Source of the DNA: Alphaproteobacteria bacterium
GTDB taxonomy: Bacteria; Pseudomonadota; Alphaproteobacteria; Caulobacterales; Parvularculaceae
Direction: 5' to 3'
Assembly: GCA_013151255.1 (NCBI GenBank)
Contig: JAADIQ010000110.1
Coordinates: forward strand, 1 to 35,274
DNA length: 35,274 nucleotides
Below, piece by piece: positions 25,032 to 32,566 of the stretch (position 1 is its first letter; the number at the start of each line of letters is the position of its first letter). The translations under genes and the position numbers were made by a program. The notes under the pieces were generated by a model that saw only the letters and a list, made by a program, of their open reading frames with translations, was not told where the DNA came from and made no database searches.

Positions 25032-25060
25032 TGGATGGTTCATATGTGCGACTTTACATC

Positions 25061-25678
25061 ATGTCAAGTGATGCGCCTGAAACCCGAACACGCATTTTGC
25101 AAACGACCTTGAACCTGCTGGAAGGCGGGACGGAGCGCGGCGTGCGCATGGCTGACATCGCCAAGCAGGCCGGGATCACGCGCCAGGCGCTCTATTTGCA
25201 TTTCAGTACAAGAGCTGAGTTGCTGATTGCCGCCACCCGCCATCTTGATGACCTCAAAGCCGCAAATGACAGGCTCATGCCGAGCCGGAAAGCCAAAAGC
25301 GGGGTTGAACGCCTCAACGCCTATATTGCAGCCTGGACGGCCTATCTCCCAGAAATCTATGGAACGGCAAAAGCGCTTCTGGCCATGAAAGATACCGACC
25401 AGGCGGCGGCGATCGCGTGGAACGAACGCATGCAGGACATGAAAGAGGGCTGCGAGGCTGCCATTAATGCATTGTCCGCAGACAAACGGCTGCTGCCCGA
25501 CTATACGCCCGATCAGGCTACGGACATTTTGTGGACGATGCTGTCGGTTAGAAACTGGGAACAGTTGACGCTTGAATGTGGCTGGTCGCAGGAGAAATAC
25601 ACCAACACTATATCGCGCATGGCGCACCGTCTGTTGGTATCAGATGAGGCGCGCGTTGAAGGGAATGCCCGCACCTAG
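25061..25678 (+). CDS. TetR-family regulator (205 aa)
   Basis: N-terminal TetR HTH: RILQTTLNLLEGGTERGVRMADIAKQAGITRQALYLHFSTRAELL. The rest is a helical ligand domain without named features. ATG 25061 (MSSDAPETRTRIL) is preferred over 25046, since the family usually starts about ten residues before the first helix; no strong ribosome site precedes either. It is divergent from the DUF1772/DUF4345 pair, with about 94 bases between starts and a palindrome in between, so it probably represses both directions. A 17-bp hairpin starts four bases after its stop. Confidence 0.9.
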   Translation: MSSDAPETRTRILQTTLNLLEGGTERGVRMADIAKQAGITRQALYLHFSTRAELLIAATRHLDDLKAANDRLMPSRKAKSGVERLNAYIAAWTAYLPEIYGTAKALLAMKDTDQAAAIAWNERMQDMKEGCEAAINALSADKRLLPDYTPDQATDILWTMLSVRNWEQLTLECGWSQEKYTNTISRMAHRLLVSDEARVEGNART

Positions 25679-25681
25679 CGC

Positions 25682-25945
25682 CTAGACCACCGGGCGATAA
25701 ATAAGAATCGCCCGGTGGTCTAGATTCTTTGTTACGCGCCGGCCCGCGCGCGAAGGCGCGCTGATAATGATCTGACCGCCTTCGCGGCCCGCGCGCGAAG
25801 GCGCGCTGGTAATGATCTGACCGCCTTCGCGGCCCGCGCGCGAAGGCGCGCTGGTAATGATCTGACCGCCTTCGCGGTCGGGGGCGAAAAACCGGCATCA
25901 TCCTGAGCTTGTCGAAGGGCCCACTTTTTCGCCCGGCGCTGTAAG
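25682..25945. repeat. Composite two-hairpin repeat (copy 3) carrying two insertions
   Basis: Hairpin 1: CTAGACCACCGGGCGAT (25682-25698) pairs perfectly with its complement at 25707-25723, followed by the linker ATTCTTTGTT. Hairpin 2 is split: left arm GCGCCGG (25736-25742), resumed as GGGCGAAAAACCGG (25882-25895); right arm TTTTTCGCCCGGCGC (25925-25939). The first break holds three 45-bp tandem units; the second holds CATCCTGAGCTTGTCGAAGG (25899-25918), a repeat found widely in Alphaproteobacteria. With the sequence up to 26045 this fills the 367-base gap after TetR; no gene is present. Confidence 0.7.
25741..25875. repeat. Three 45-bp tandem repeats
   Basis: Units start at 25741, 25786 and 25831; unit 1 differs at one base (CTGAT against CTGGT). 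Each unit contains GCGCGC-GAAG-GCGCGC, and also a longer 10-bp pairing of CGCGAAGGCG with CGCCTTCGCG, so two alternative hairpins are possible. The unit is 15 codons long, which creates a spurious open frame on the minus strand (25608-25901). Confidence 0.9.
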
Positions 25946-26045
25946 CAGGGTTTTCATTTTCCGATCCTTTGGGTTGCCTTCTGGGGCCATGCAGACATCC
26001 CCCTCAAACAATCTGCCAGATCGACGCCTCGATTGGGATACCCCC

Positions 26046-26915
26046 TCATGGCTCGAATGATTTGCCAATCTCATGCGTTTCAGGGGGCTCTAAACCCTCG
26101 CTAGAGTATTTCGCTTTGGGCAGGCGAAATAGAGGCCACCAGAGTTGTTGATGCCATTTGCTGTTATCTTCCGCGATAGTGCCGTATTTTTCAGGAACTT
26201 TATCACCCAGGAATGTCGCCGTTCCAAACAGTTGATCCCAGATAAACAGGGTTTGCGCGTAATTACCAAACGGCACGCCATTTTCGCCAAGGCCGTGATG
26301 TCCTCTGTGTAATGAAGGTGTGTTAAAGATGCGCTCTATACCCCTCATAACCGAGCGGATGCCCGGCATTCGGTATAGTTTCCTGTCCCATTCAAGGCCG
26401 TAATGGACGACAACATTATGCACGCCAATGACCATAGTAGAGACAATGACCACATTGCCTAACCCTAGATGGATCATCAGCCCCATCCACCAAAACCCCG
26501 GCATGAAGAACAGCCATGACCAGTTTTCCCGAAAGGCGATCGTCACCTGATATTGTTGCGGCGTATGATGGGTGCGGTGCATGGGCCACATCCAATCCCA
26601 CTGATGCGCCATGCGATGATACCAATAATGCATAAAATCATCTGGGATAAAGACAATTAAAAACGCCGCCCAAAATGGCAGACCTGCCAACGCGCCGTGA
26701 CCGGCGGGCCAGAAATAAGACGCTGCAGCAACAGATAAAAATAGTGCCGCCGGCTTTAATACAAGGGCCAGCTGGGCGAGGCTAACGAGGTCAATTATCC
26801 AGTCACGACCAAACCGGTTTTCACTCTTATAAAGGCCTAACAAAAACTCCAGCAGAGCCAGACCGGCAAACACGCCAGCAACGATTAGAGATGAATAAAT
26901 TTCATCAGCATGCAT
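26046..26915 (-). CDS. Sterol desaturase / fatty acid hydroxylase family protein (289 aa)
   Basis: A membrane di-iron oxygenase. Histidine boxes: HYWYHRMAH (96-104), HRTHH (113-117) and HRGHH (203-207), with several hydrophobic spans around them. The family hydroxylates or desaturates sterols, fatty acids, carotenoids or hopanoids; the substrate here is unknown. A 19-bp element upstream of the start (26950-26968) is nearly identical to one upstream of the neighbouring ArsR gene, so it is probably controlled by that regulator. Confidence 0.92.
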   Translation of the reverse strand: MHADEIYSSLIVAGVFAGLALLEFLLGLYKSENRFGRDWIIDLVSLAQLALVLKPAALFLSVAAASYFWPAGHGALAGLPFWAAFLIVFIPDDFMHYWYHRMAHQWDWMWPMHRTHHTPQQYQVTIAFRENWSWLFFMPGFWWMGLMIHLGLGNVVIVSTMVIGVHNVVVHYGLEWDRKLYRMPGIRSVMRGIERIFNTPSLHRGHHGLGENGVPFGNYAQTLFIWDQLFGTATFLGDKVPEKYGTIAEDNSKWHQQLWWPLFRLPKAKYSSEGLEPPETHEIGKSFEP

Positions 26916-26949
26916 TTTATTGTCCTTGTGGTTGGCTCACAAGAACATA

Positions 26950-26968
26950 TGCATATATGCGCAAATAT
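26950..26968. promoter_or_regulatory. ArsR operator, desaturase side
   Basis: TGCATATATGCGCAAATAT, 35 bases upstream of the sterol-desaturase-like gene. It matches 27342-27360 (TGCATATACCTGCAAATAT) at 16 of 19 positions, differing only in the three central bases, as expected of two half sites with a free spacer. Confidence 0.6.
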
Positions 26969-26991
26969 GCAATAATTAAATACAGCCGGCG

Positions 26992-27321
26992 CTATTTTGA
27001 TAAGGCCTCTAAAATATCAGAAAGCCCGTGCAGCGATGATGTAATCTTGTCCGCATCAAGCGCGTAATAGGTTTTACGGCCCTGTTTTTCGGCGGTTACA
27101 ATTCCGGCTTCCCGTAATATTTTCAAATGCCGGGACACGCCTGAAAAATCGACGCCGCAGCAGCCTGAGACTTCCGTGACTGTGGACGGCTTTCCCAGAT
27201 GCGCTAAATAAGCGACGAGCGCCAAACGCACAGGATCGCCAAGGGCTTTGAAAAAATCTGGGTTAAGCTCTCCAAATTGCGCGGGGTCGGGGCCTAGGGG
27301 TATGGAAATCGTGCGGGCCAT
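26992..27321 (-). CDS. ArsR-family regulator (109 aa)
   Basis: Winged-helix ArsR protein: FFKALGDPVRLALVAYLAHLGKPSTVTEVSGCCGVDFSGVSRHLKILREAGIVTAEKQGRKTYYALD. The adjacent Cys pair in SGCCGVD lies just before the recognition helix, where some ArsR proteins sense metals or oxidants, so a thiol-based signal is possible. ATG 27321 is chosen over TTG 27363. It lies upstream of the desaturase-like gene on the same strand, separated by about 75 bases, and a shared operator-like element precedes both genes. Confidence 0.9.
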   Translation of the reverse strand: MARTISIPLGPDPAQFGELNPDFFKALGDPVRLALVAYLAHLGKPSTVTEVSGCCGVDFSGVSRHLKILREAGIVTAEKQGRKTYYALDADKITSSLHGLSDILEALSK

Positions 27322-27341
27322 GAAGTCTGTATAGTCACACT

Positions 27342-27360
27342 TGCATATACCTGCAAATAT
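27342..27360. promoter_or_regulatory. ArsR operator, autoregulatory side
   Basis: TGCATATACCTGCAAATAT, beginning 21 bases upstream of the ArsR ATG. It is the partner of 26950-26968 in the same orientation. Binding is inferred from the pairing. Confidence 0.6.
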
Positions 27361-27400
27361 CAAGCTTTATCTTTTATGCAGGCTTTTATTGTCCCCCGCC

Positions 27401-28579
27401 TCAAACTACCTGCCCGGCGGCCCAGCCACTGGCCCAGGCCCATTGGAAATTATAGCCGCCGAGCCAGCCGGTGACGTCTATGGCTTCGCCGATGAAATAG
27501 AGGCCGGGCGTGTGCTTGGCTTGCATGGTTTTTGACGAGAGGGCGTCTGTGTCGACGCCGCCTAGCGTGACTTCGGCGGTGCGATAGCCTTCCGAGCCCG
27601 CCGGTTTGATGCGCCAGTGATGGACCGCATCGGCGAGGGCTTTGAGGTGCGCATCGGAATGCTCGCCGATTTTACCACCGACACGCGCGCGCGCCGTTAT
27701 CGCTTCGGCGAGGCGCTTTGGAAGGCTATCCGACAACACCGTGTGCGGAGCAAGCTTGCCGCGAGACTGGCGCGCATCGCGCAATGTTTTGAATATGTCG
27801 ATATCGGGCGCGAGGTCGATTTCAATCTCCTCGCCCTCGCGCCAGTACGACGAAATTTGCAATATGGCCGGCCCGGAAATCCCGCGATGGGTGAACAGCA
27901 GCGCCTCGCGAAACGTCGCCCCGCCGCACTGGACTTGCGCCTCGACGGAAACGCCACTCAGCGCTTTGGTCTCGCCCAGCAAGTCTTGTGTGAATAGCAG
28001 CGGGACCAGCGCCGGCCTTGTCTCGATAAGTTTGAGGCCAAACTGTTCGGCGATGCGGTAGGCGAAGTCCGTCGCGCCCATTTTCGGGATTGATTTACCG
28101 CCCGTGGCGATCACCAGCGCGTCGCATTCGAACCGATCGTTAGCAGTCGTGAGTTGAAACCCGTGCCCGACTTTTTCGACCGCATCAACCGTCACCGACA
28201 AGCGCAAATCAACGCCTGCCTCGCGGCATTCATCCACCAGCATCGCAACAATCTGCTTTGCCGACTGGTCGCAAAACAGTTGCCCAAGGGTTTTTTCATG
28301 CCAGGCGATGGCGTGGCTGTCGACTTTGGCGATAAAATCGGCGGCGGTGTATCGCGACAGTGCGGACTTACAAAAATGCGGATTTTGCGACAGGAAATTG
28401 CCGGCGCCAGCGCCAGTATTGGTGAAATTACACCGCCCGCCGCCGGAAATCCGGATTTTCTCGCCGGGCGCTGAGGCATGGTCAATCAGCAACACGCGCC
28501 GCCCGCGCCGGCCGGCCTCAATCGCACACATTAACCCCGCAGCGCCGGCGCCGATAATCGCCACATCGAATTTTTTCAT
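27401..28579 (-). CDS. BaiN/HI0933-type flavoprotein (392 aa)
   Basis: An FAD-containing oxidoreductase of the HI0933 / YhiN / BaiN family. FAD-binding IIGAGAAGLMCAIEAGRRGRRVLLID at the N-terminus, then the family signature RISGGGRCNFTN, ALVIATGGKSIPKMGATD, and the C-terminal GLYFIGEAIDVTGWLGGYNFQWAWASG. BaiN of gut bacteria reduces bile-acid intermediates; most members have no known substrate. Length is normal. The gene stands alone, close to the minus-strand ArsR unit that follows it. Confidence 0.93.
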   Translation of the reverse strand: MKKFDVAIIGAGAAGLMCAIEAGRRGRRVLLIDHASAPGEKIRISGGGRCNFTNTGAGAGNFLSQNPHFCKSALSRYTAADFIAKVDSHAIAWHEKTLGQLFCDQSAKQIVAMLVDECREAGVDLRLSVTVDAVEKVGHGFQLTTANDRFECDALVIATGGKSIPKMGATDFAYRIAEQFGLKLIETRPALVPLLFTQDLLGETKALSGVSVEAQVQCGGATFREALLFTHRGISGPAILQISSYWREGEEIEIDLAPDIDIFKTLRDARQSRGKLAPHTVLSDSLPKRLAEAITARARVGGKIGEHSDAHLKALADAVHHWRIKPAGSEGYRTAEVTLGGVDTDALSSKTMQAKHTPGLYFIGEAIDVTGWLGGYNFQWAWASGWAAGQVV

Positions 28580-28677
28580 GATGCGGGGTTTATTGGGTTA
28601 TGACGCGAGGTCAATGGGGGTGGAATATGGCGCCACGCCAGAACAATCGAACGCGGCGCCGTCCTGACACGGAACAA

Positions 28678-29220
28678 TTACGCGGCTTTGGTTAACACCA
28701 CCGGGAAATCAATGTCGGTATGGGCGACATGATTGATGTAGTTGGTGAAGATGTTGGCGACAACATTGGCGACGGTTTCGACAATTTGCGCGTCATCAAG
28801 GCCAGCCTCGCGGGCGAGGGTCAAATCATCGTCGCTAACAAAGCCGCGCTTTTTAACCACCGTCACCGCGAAGGTTAAAATCGCCTGCAGCTTGGCCTCG
28901 GATGATTTGCCGATGAGACGCGCTTCGATTTCCGCGGCCTCGACTTTCAGGCTTTTAGAAATGGCTGTGTGGGCGGAGGCGCAATAATCGCATCCATTAG
29001 CGCCAGCGACCGCCAGGGCAATCGCGTCTCTGGTCGCGGCGTCAAAATCGCCTTCGTCCAAATTCTCATTCAGGCTTAATAGCCCTTTTAGCGCTGCTGG
29101 CTGGTTGGCGAGCACGCGGTAAACATTCGCAGCCGCGCCAACTTTTTCTCTTATGACGCCGAACAGTTCCGCCGCCTCGGGACTGGCGTCCTGGTTGGTC
29201 ACTTGCGTCAGTCTCGACAT
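28678..29220 (-). CDS. AhpD-like carboxymuconolactone decarboxylase family protein (180 aa)
   Basis: An alkylhydroperoxidase-like protein. The redox motif C77-D-Y-C80 with H84 (GCDYCASAH) lies in the expected helical context after ATRDAIALAVAGANG. Members of the peroxidase-related branch reduce peroxides through this CxxC pair; the electron donor here is unknown. The start is ATG 29220 (AAGGAC upstream); the frame extends to 29364 with Arg-rich residues that do not fit. Divergent from a TetR gene whose operator region (29370-29415) lies between them. Confidence 0.9.
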   Translation of the reverse strand: MSRLTQVTNQDASPEAAELFGVIREKVGAAANVYRVLANQPAALKGLLSLNENLDEGDFDAATRDAIALAVAGANGCDYCASAHTAISKSLKVEAAEIEARLIGKSSEAKLQAILTFAVTVVKKRGFVSDDDLTLAREAGLDDAQIVETVANVVANIFTNYINHVAHTDIDFPVVLTKAA

Positions 29221-29369
29221 TTCAATTCGTCCTTTTCTTCGGGCGGTTTTTGTCTGCCCGCTTGTTGTTTTTCGTGTAGACCGTCCGGAGCGCCGCCCTT
29301 GGGGGATGGGCGTCGCTCCGAAAGGCCTTCTCGCCGCGCCTTGACCGGTGCGGCGGAGTTGCATATAAT

Positions 29370-29415
29370 GTTACGGAACGGTCAGTCAACAATTAATTCT
29401 TGACTAATCGGTAAC
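29370..29415. promoter_or_regulatory. Nested dyad between AhpD-like and TetR genes
   Basis: Outer arms GTTAC (29370-29374) and GTAAC (29411-29415); inner arms AGTCAA (29384-29389) and TTGACT (29400-29405). The arms are not spaced symmetrically, so two overlapping half-site pairs are possible. The location between divergent genes suits TetR autoregulation and control of the AhpD-like gene. Confidence 0.45.
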
Positions 29416-29437
29416 ATATGTGCGGGGGCGTTAAACG

Positions 29438-29995
29438 GTGGCGAGACCAAGAGGGTTTGAGCCCGATGATGCGCTGACGGCCATCAAGGAAGCGTTCTGG
29501 CGCGGCGGCTATGACGCGACGTCAATGCGCGACATTGAGCAGGCGACCGGCCTCAACAAGCAGAGCCTTTATCGTCTTTATGGCGACAAGCGCGGCATGT
29601 ATCTGAAGGCGATTGACCATTATTCGGCCCATGAGGCGACGGCGGCGGGCGTCTTGCTCGGCGACGGCGAGGAAGGCTCGCGGGCGCGGTTTGCGCGGTT
29701 GTTTGGCCTCGTGGATATCGCTGTCGCCGGCGACCGGCGCGGGTGTTTTTTCTGCAATGCCAGCATCGACCAGGCGCATCGCGACGCGCGGGTGCGCGCC
29801 GCGGCGATGCGCGGCATGGAGGCGATGCGGGCGACATTTGAAGAAGCGTTAGGTGCGCAAGGCGAGGCCGCCAACATAAGACAAAAAGCCGCCGGGCTAC
29901 TCACCGCCTATCTCGGCCTCAGGGTCATGGTCCGCGCCGGCTTCGACGAAGCAGCGCTGCGCTGCGCCGTAGACGACGCCCTGGCGGGGATTTAG
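29438..29995 (+). CDS. TetR-family regulator (185 aa)
   Basis: Start is GTG 29438 (GARPRG-type beginning, read as MARPRGFEPDDAL). The HTH is ALTAIKEAFWRGGYDATSMRDIEQATGLNKQSLYRLYGDKRGMYLKAI. The ligand domain has a Cys-containing stretch GCFFCNASID that recurs in the TetR subgroup with C-terminal TetR_C_16-like domains. It is divergent from the AhpD-like gene, which it probably controls, perhaps in response to an electrophile or oxidant; the last point is a guess from the Cys pair. Confidence 0.88.
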   Translation: MARPRGFEPDDALTAIKEAFWRGGYDATSMRDIEQATGLNKQSLYRLYGDKRGMYLKAIDHYSAHEATAAGVLLGDGEEGSRARFARLFGLVDIAVAGDRRGCFFCNASIDQAHRDARVRAAAMRGMEAMRATFEEALGAQGEAANIRQKAAGLLTAYLGLRVMVRAGFDEAALRCAVDDALAGI

Positions 29996-30053
29996 GGCGC
30001 GGGCTGGGTGCGGCGGCGCTCATTGCGAAAAAATCGTACTAGGGATTCATCCG

Positions 30054-30664
30054 TTAACGGATATTTTCAATTTTCCCGGCGGCATGGATCGCGGCGCCGG
30101 GCGCTGCGCCTGCTAATGGTGTGGAAAGTCCGATGGACCGGTTTTTCAATGAGATTTCCAGCGTCTGGAGCGGTTTGGGCGCCGGGCTTAGAAACTTGAC
30201 CTGCACCGGACCGGATTCAACATTTTCTGGGGTGACGAAAAATCCAAGCAGTTTCCATTGGTCGTTACGTTTGACGAGAGTGAGCTTATAACCGGCCGCG
30301 CGTGGGTTGCGCGCGCCGTACACGCCGCCAAAACAAGTTCGCCAGAATCCGTATTAAACTGGTAATTTGTAATCTGGCAGGCGGCGTTCTCATAGGCTGT
30401 CATCTCGCCAAGCAGGCGCGAGCCTTCAGCCATAATGGTTTCAAGAGCGCCGTTCTTTAAAAGGTCCGCGAGTTCAGGCGCGGCCCGGCTGGAAAGCGCG
30501 GCGCCATCCCATTTGGTTGCGACGGCGGGAATGGCGTCATCGGCATAGTCATGGGCCTCTTGCAGGAGCGGGCCTGCCTTTTGAAGACCGATAAAAAATA
30601 AAACAGCGATTGATCCGACGATCAATAACGCCAGTGCGCCAACGATGGCGAGAAATGTTTTCAC
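30054..30664 (-). pseudogene. Membrane-anchored hypothetical protein with a frameshift
   Basis: Starts at GTG 30664, supported by GGAGGGG five bases upstream, with one N-terminal membrane helix (TFLAIVGALALLIVGSIAVLFFIG). The first frame runs to the region of 30330; the continuation VYGARNPRAAGYKLTLVKRNDQWKLLGFF is in another frame, ending at 30054. The second part looks like the strand-rich end of an NTF2-like domain. One missing T (A on the plus strand) in the four-base run 30330-30333 would restore a product of about 203 residues. A homopolymer slip in sequencing is as likely as a real mutation. I cannot name the family. Confidence 0.7.
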
Positions 30665-30778
30665 GACGCCCCTCCAAGAACAACCCCGCCAAAAGCGTAG
30701 CAGTTTTGTGGTCAAACATGGCCATGCTCGCTCAGGACATACTTGCGTTTAGGCGTGGCGGGAGGTTAAAGAGGCCTT

Positions 30779-31024
30779 ATGGCTAAAAAACCTGACGACA
30801 TCAAAACTCTGTCCTTCGAAAAAGCGCTTGGCGAGCTTGAGGAAATTGTCCGTAAGCTGGAAAGCGGTTCGGCGGAGCTTGAAGCCTCAATCGCGCTTTA
30901 TGAGCGCGGCGCGGCGCTGAAAGCCCATTGCGAGGCGAAGCTGAAATCAGCGCAGGAAAAGATTGAAAAGATTGTCGTTGACGGGAATGGCAAGCCAGCA
31001 ACGCAAGCAGCGCGTTTCGACTAA
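30779..31024 (+). CDS. xseB: Exodeoxyribonuclease VII small subunit
   Basis: Full-length XseB (81 residues): SFEKALGELEEIVRKLESGSAELEASIALYERGAALKAHCEAKLKSAQEKIEKI is the complete helical hairpin that binds several copies to each XseA. The complex degrades single-stranded DNA to acid-soluble oligonucleotides. GGAGG lies 12 bases upstream, with a second AGAGG closer. xseA is not in the window. In many Alphaproteobacteria xseB is followed by ispA and dxs; here a beta-propeller gene follows. Confidence 0.95.
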   Translation: MAKKPDDIKTLSFEKALGELEEIVRKLESGSAELEASIALYERGAALKAHCEAKLKSAQEKIEKIVVDGNGKPATQAARFD

Positions 31025-31047
31025 AAATTTATCGTGGGGGGCATGGG

Positions 31048-32304
31048 ATGCGCATAGCGGTTCTTATTATTGCCGGATTGGTCGGACTGTTCGGGGCCTG
31101 GTGGATGGCCAGCGCGCCGCCTGCCGCGATTGTTGTCGGCGAGGCGGTGGAATTTGCAGCCCCGCCCGCATCGCTCGCCGCGGTTATGCCTTCAAGCGAT
31201 TATATTTCCTTGAACACTGAGCGCGTAGCGTTGACGCTGCCTGCCTATGACGAGGTGGTGTTGAACGCCGCCGAGAACCGGGCTTATGTAACGGCCGTAG
31301 ACGGATGGTTTTGGGAAGTTGATCTGGACGCCGGCACAGCGGCGCAGTTTGTTGACGTCCCGCTGATGCCGGCTGGCGCGCGCCTTGCGCCGGACAATGA
31401 CGGTTTGATCTATTTTTGCGCCTCGCGGCTCTATGGCGCCGATTATCCAGCGTCTGACCGGGTTGGTCTCTATCAGCTGGACGTCAATACCAAAGAGGTC
31501 ACACCGCTTGTCCTCGATGTGCCGCAGGCGCCGGCGCCGGGCGGCGCGGCGGTGGTGTATTTGCACGATGGCGGGCCGCGGCTCGGGCGCAATGAGGCGA
31601 GCGATGAAAATTCCCGGCCGGTGGCGTTTTGCAACGATCTCGATGTTAGTGCTGACGGCCGACGGATCTATTTCACCGAGCCTTTTGCCTATGACAATCC
31701 CAGCATGGGCGGGGCGGGCACCTATCGCGAGGCCATCGCGCTAGGGCGCAATGGCTATATCTGGCGATATGATATGGATACGGATGAAGTCAGCCTGGTT
31801 GCGCGAAATTTTACCTTTCCCGACGGTATTCTGGTCGAAGATAACCCCGCGGGCGGCGTAGAAGAGAGCCTTCTGGTCAACGAGACCGTCAAGTTCAAGT
31901 TGGTGCGGATATTTACCGGCGGCGCGAAGGCGGGGCGCCATGAAACGGTTTGGGAGAACCTGCCCGGCATGCCCGACGGCCTCGACCGCGACGGCGCGGG
32001 CCGGATTTGGGTTGGGATGATCAAACAACGCTCGCCGGTGATCGACTGGATTCATAACAACCCATGGATAAAGCCGTTATTGCTGCGCCTGCCCTACAAT
32101 CTGATGCCGTCGGATAGGGCGACAAGCCTTTTGGCGCTCAGCCCGGATGGGGCCCAGCCGCTGTTTTACTCAGAGCATGACGGCTCGGTCCTGACCGAGA
32201 TATCCGTCGTCATCCCCGGGCGGACGGGGCTATATATCGCGACGGTCGGGCACGATTCCAAAGGGCTATACAGCGTTCCGTATCCGGATGAATTGACGCC
32301 TTAG
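31048..32304 (+). CDS. SMP-30/strictosidine-synthase-like beta-propeller protein (418 aa)
   Basis: N-terminal hydrophobic segment (IAVLIIAGLVGLFGAWWM) acts as signal or anchor. The rest has the repeated strands of a six-bladed propeller: AYVTAVDGWFWEVDLDAG, GLIYFCASRLYG, FCNDLDVSADGRRIYFTEPF, FPDGILVEDN, LLVNETVKFKLVRIF, GMPDGLDRDGAGRIWVGM and IATVGHDSKGLYSV. This pattern matches the SMP-30 / gluconolactonase / strictosidine synthase superfamily; most bacterial members are calcium-dependent lactonases or esterases. Substrate unknown. A GTGGGGGGC purine run precedes the ATG. Same strand as xseB, 23 bases away. Confidence 0.82.
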   Translation: MRIAVLIIAGLVGLFGAWWMASAPPAAIVVGEAVEFAAPPASLAAVMPSSDYISLNTERVALTLPAYDEVVLNAAENRAYVTAVDGWFWEVDLDAGTAAQFVDVPLMPAGARLAPDNDGLIYFCASRLYGADYPASDRVGLYQLDVNTKEVTPLVLDVPQAPAPGGAAVVYLHDGGPRLGRNEASDENSRPVAFCNDLDVSADGRRIYFTEPFAYDNPSMGGAGTYREAIALGRNGYIWRYDMDTDEVSLVARNFTFPDGILVEDNPAGGVEESLLVNETVKFKLVRIFTGGAKAGRHETVWENLPGMPDGLDRDGAGRIWVGMIKQRSPVIDWIHNNPWIKPLLLRLPYNLMPSDRATSLLALSPDGAQPLFYSEHDGSVLTEISVVIPGRTGLYIATVGHDSKGLYSVPYPDELTP

Positions 32305-32338
32305 GGCGTAATCGGCCTCATCTGACGAGCGCTTCTAT

Positions 32339-32496
32339 AGCGCCGGGCGATTATACTGATTCAAAAATCACTCCTTCTCTCCGCTCTTCCCCGCGAAAGC
32401 GGGGATCCAGCTGCGACCCCTGTCTGGATCCCCGCTTTCGCTTTCGCGGGGAAGAGCGGTGTGGGAGGTTTTGTTCGCAATTAATCGCCCGGCGCT
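32339..32496. repeat. Nested inverted repeat: two-hairpin module (copy 4) holding a long hairpin
   Basis: Outer arms AGCGCCGGGCGATTA (32339-32353) and its perfect complement (32482-32496) resemble hairpin 1 of the 25682 element. Inside is a second hairpin: arms 32381-32401 and 32439-32459, perfect over 21 bases, then GGGGATCCAG (32401-32410) with CTGGATCCCC (32424-32433); the right arm carries one additional CTTTCG. CCCCGCGAAAGCGGGGATCC hairpins are common in alphaproteobacterial genomes. It fills most of the 262 bases between the propeller and PadR genes. Confidence 0.8.
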
Positions 32497-32550
32497 CTAA
32501 TGCGGTAACTAGTCCAAACGCATCGGCGCATTGACAGTGTTCAGTACACT

Positions 32551-32566
32551 ATTCTAGTACTAGAAT
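32551..32566. promoter_or_regulatory. PadR operator palindrome touching the start codon
   Basis: ATTCTAGTACTAGAAT is a perfect 16-bp palindrome ending at the base before ATG 32567. A TTGACA lies at 32531-32536 and a second small dyad AGTGT-TCAGT-ACACT at 32536-32550. Position suggests PadR autorepression. If transcription starts inside this segment, the second ATG (32582) may be the real start. Confidence 0.6.

Noticed and set aside
25608-25901. Minus-strand open frame with a repeated 15-residue unit (RRRSDHYQRAF type)
   Set aside because: It arises because the 45-bp tandem unit is a multiple of three. There is no ribosome site, it overlaps the TetR 3' end and the hairpin element, and composition is unnatural.
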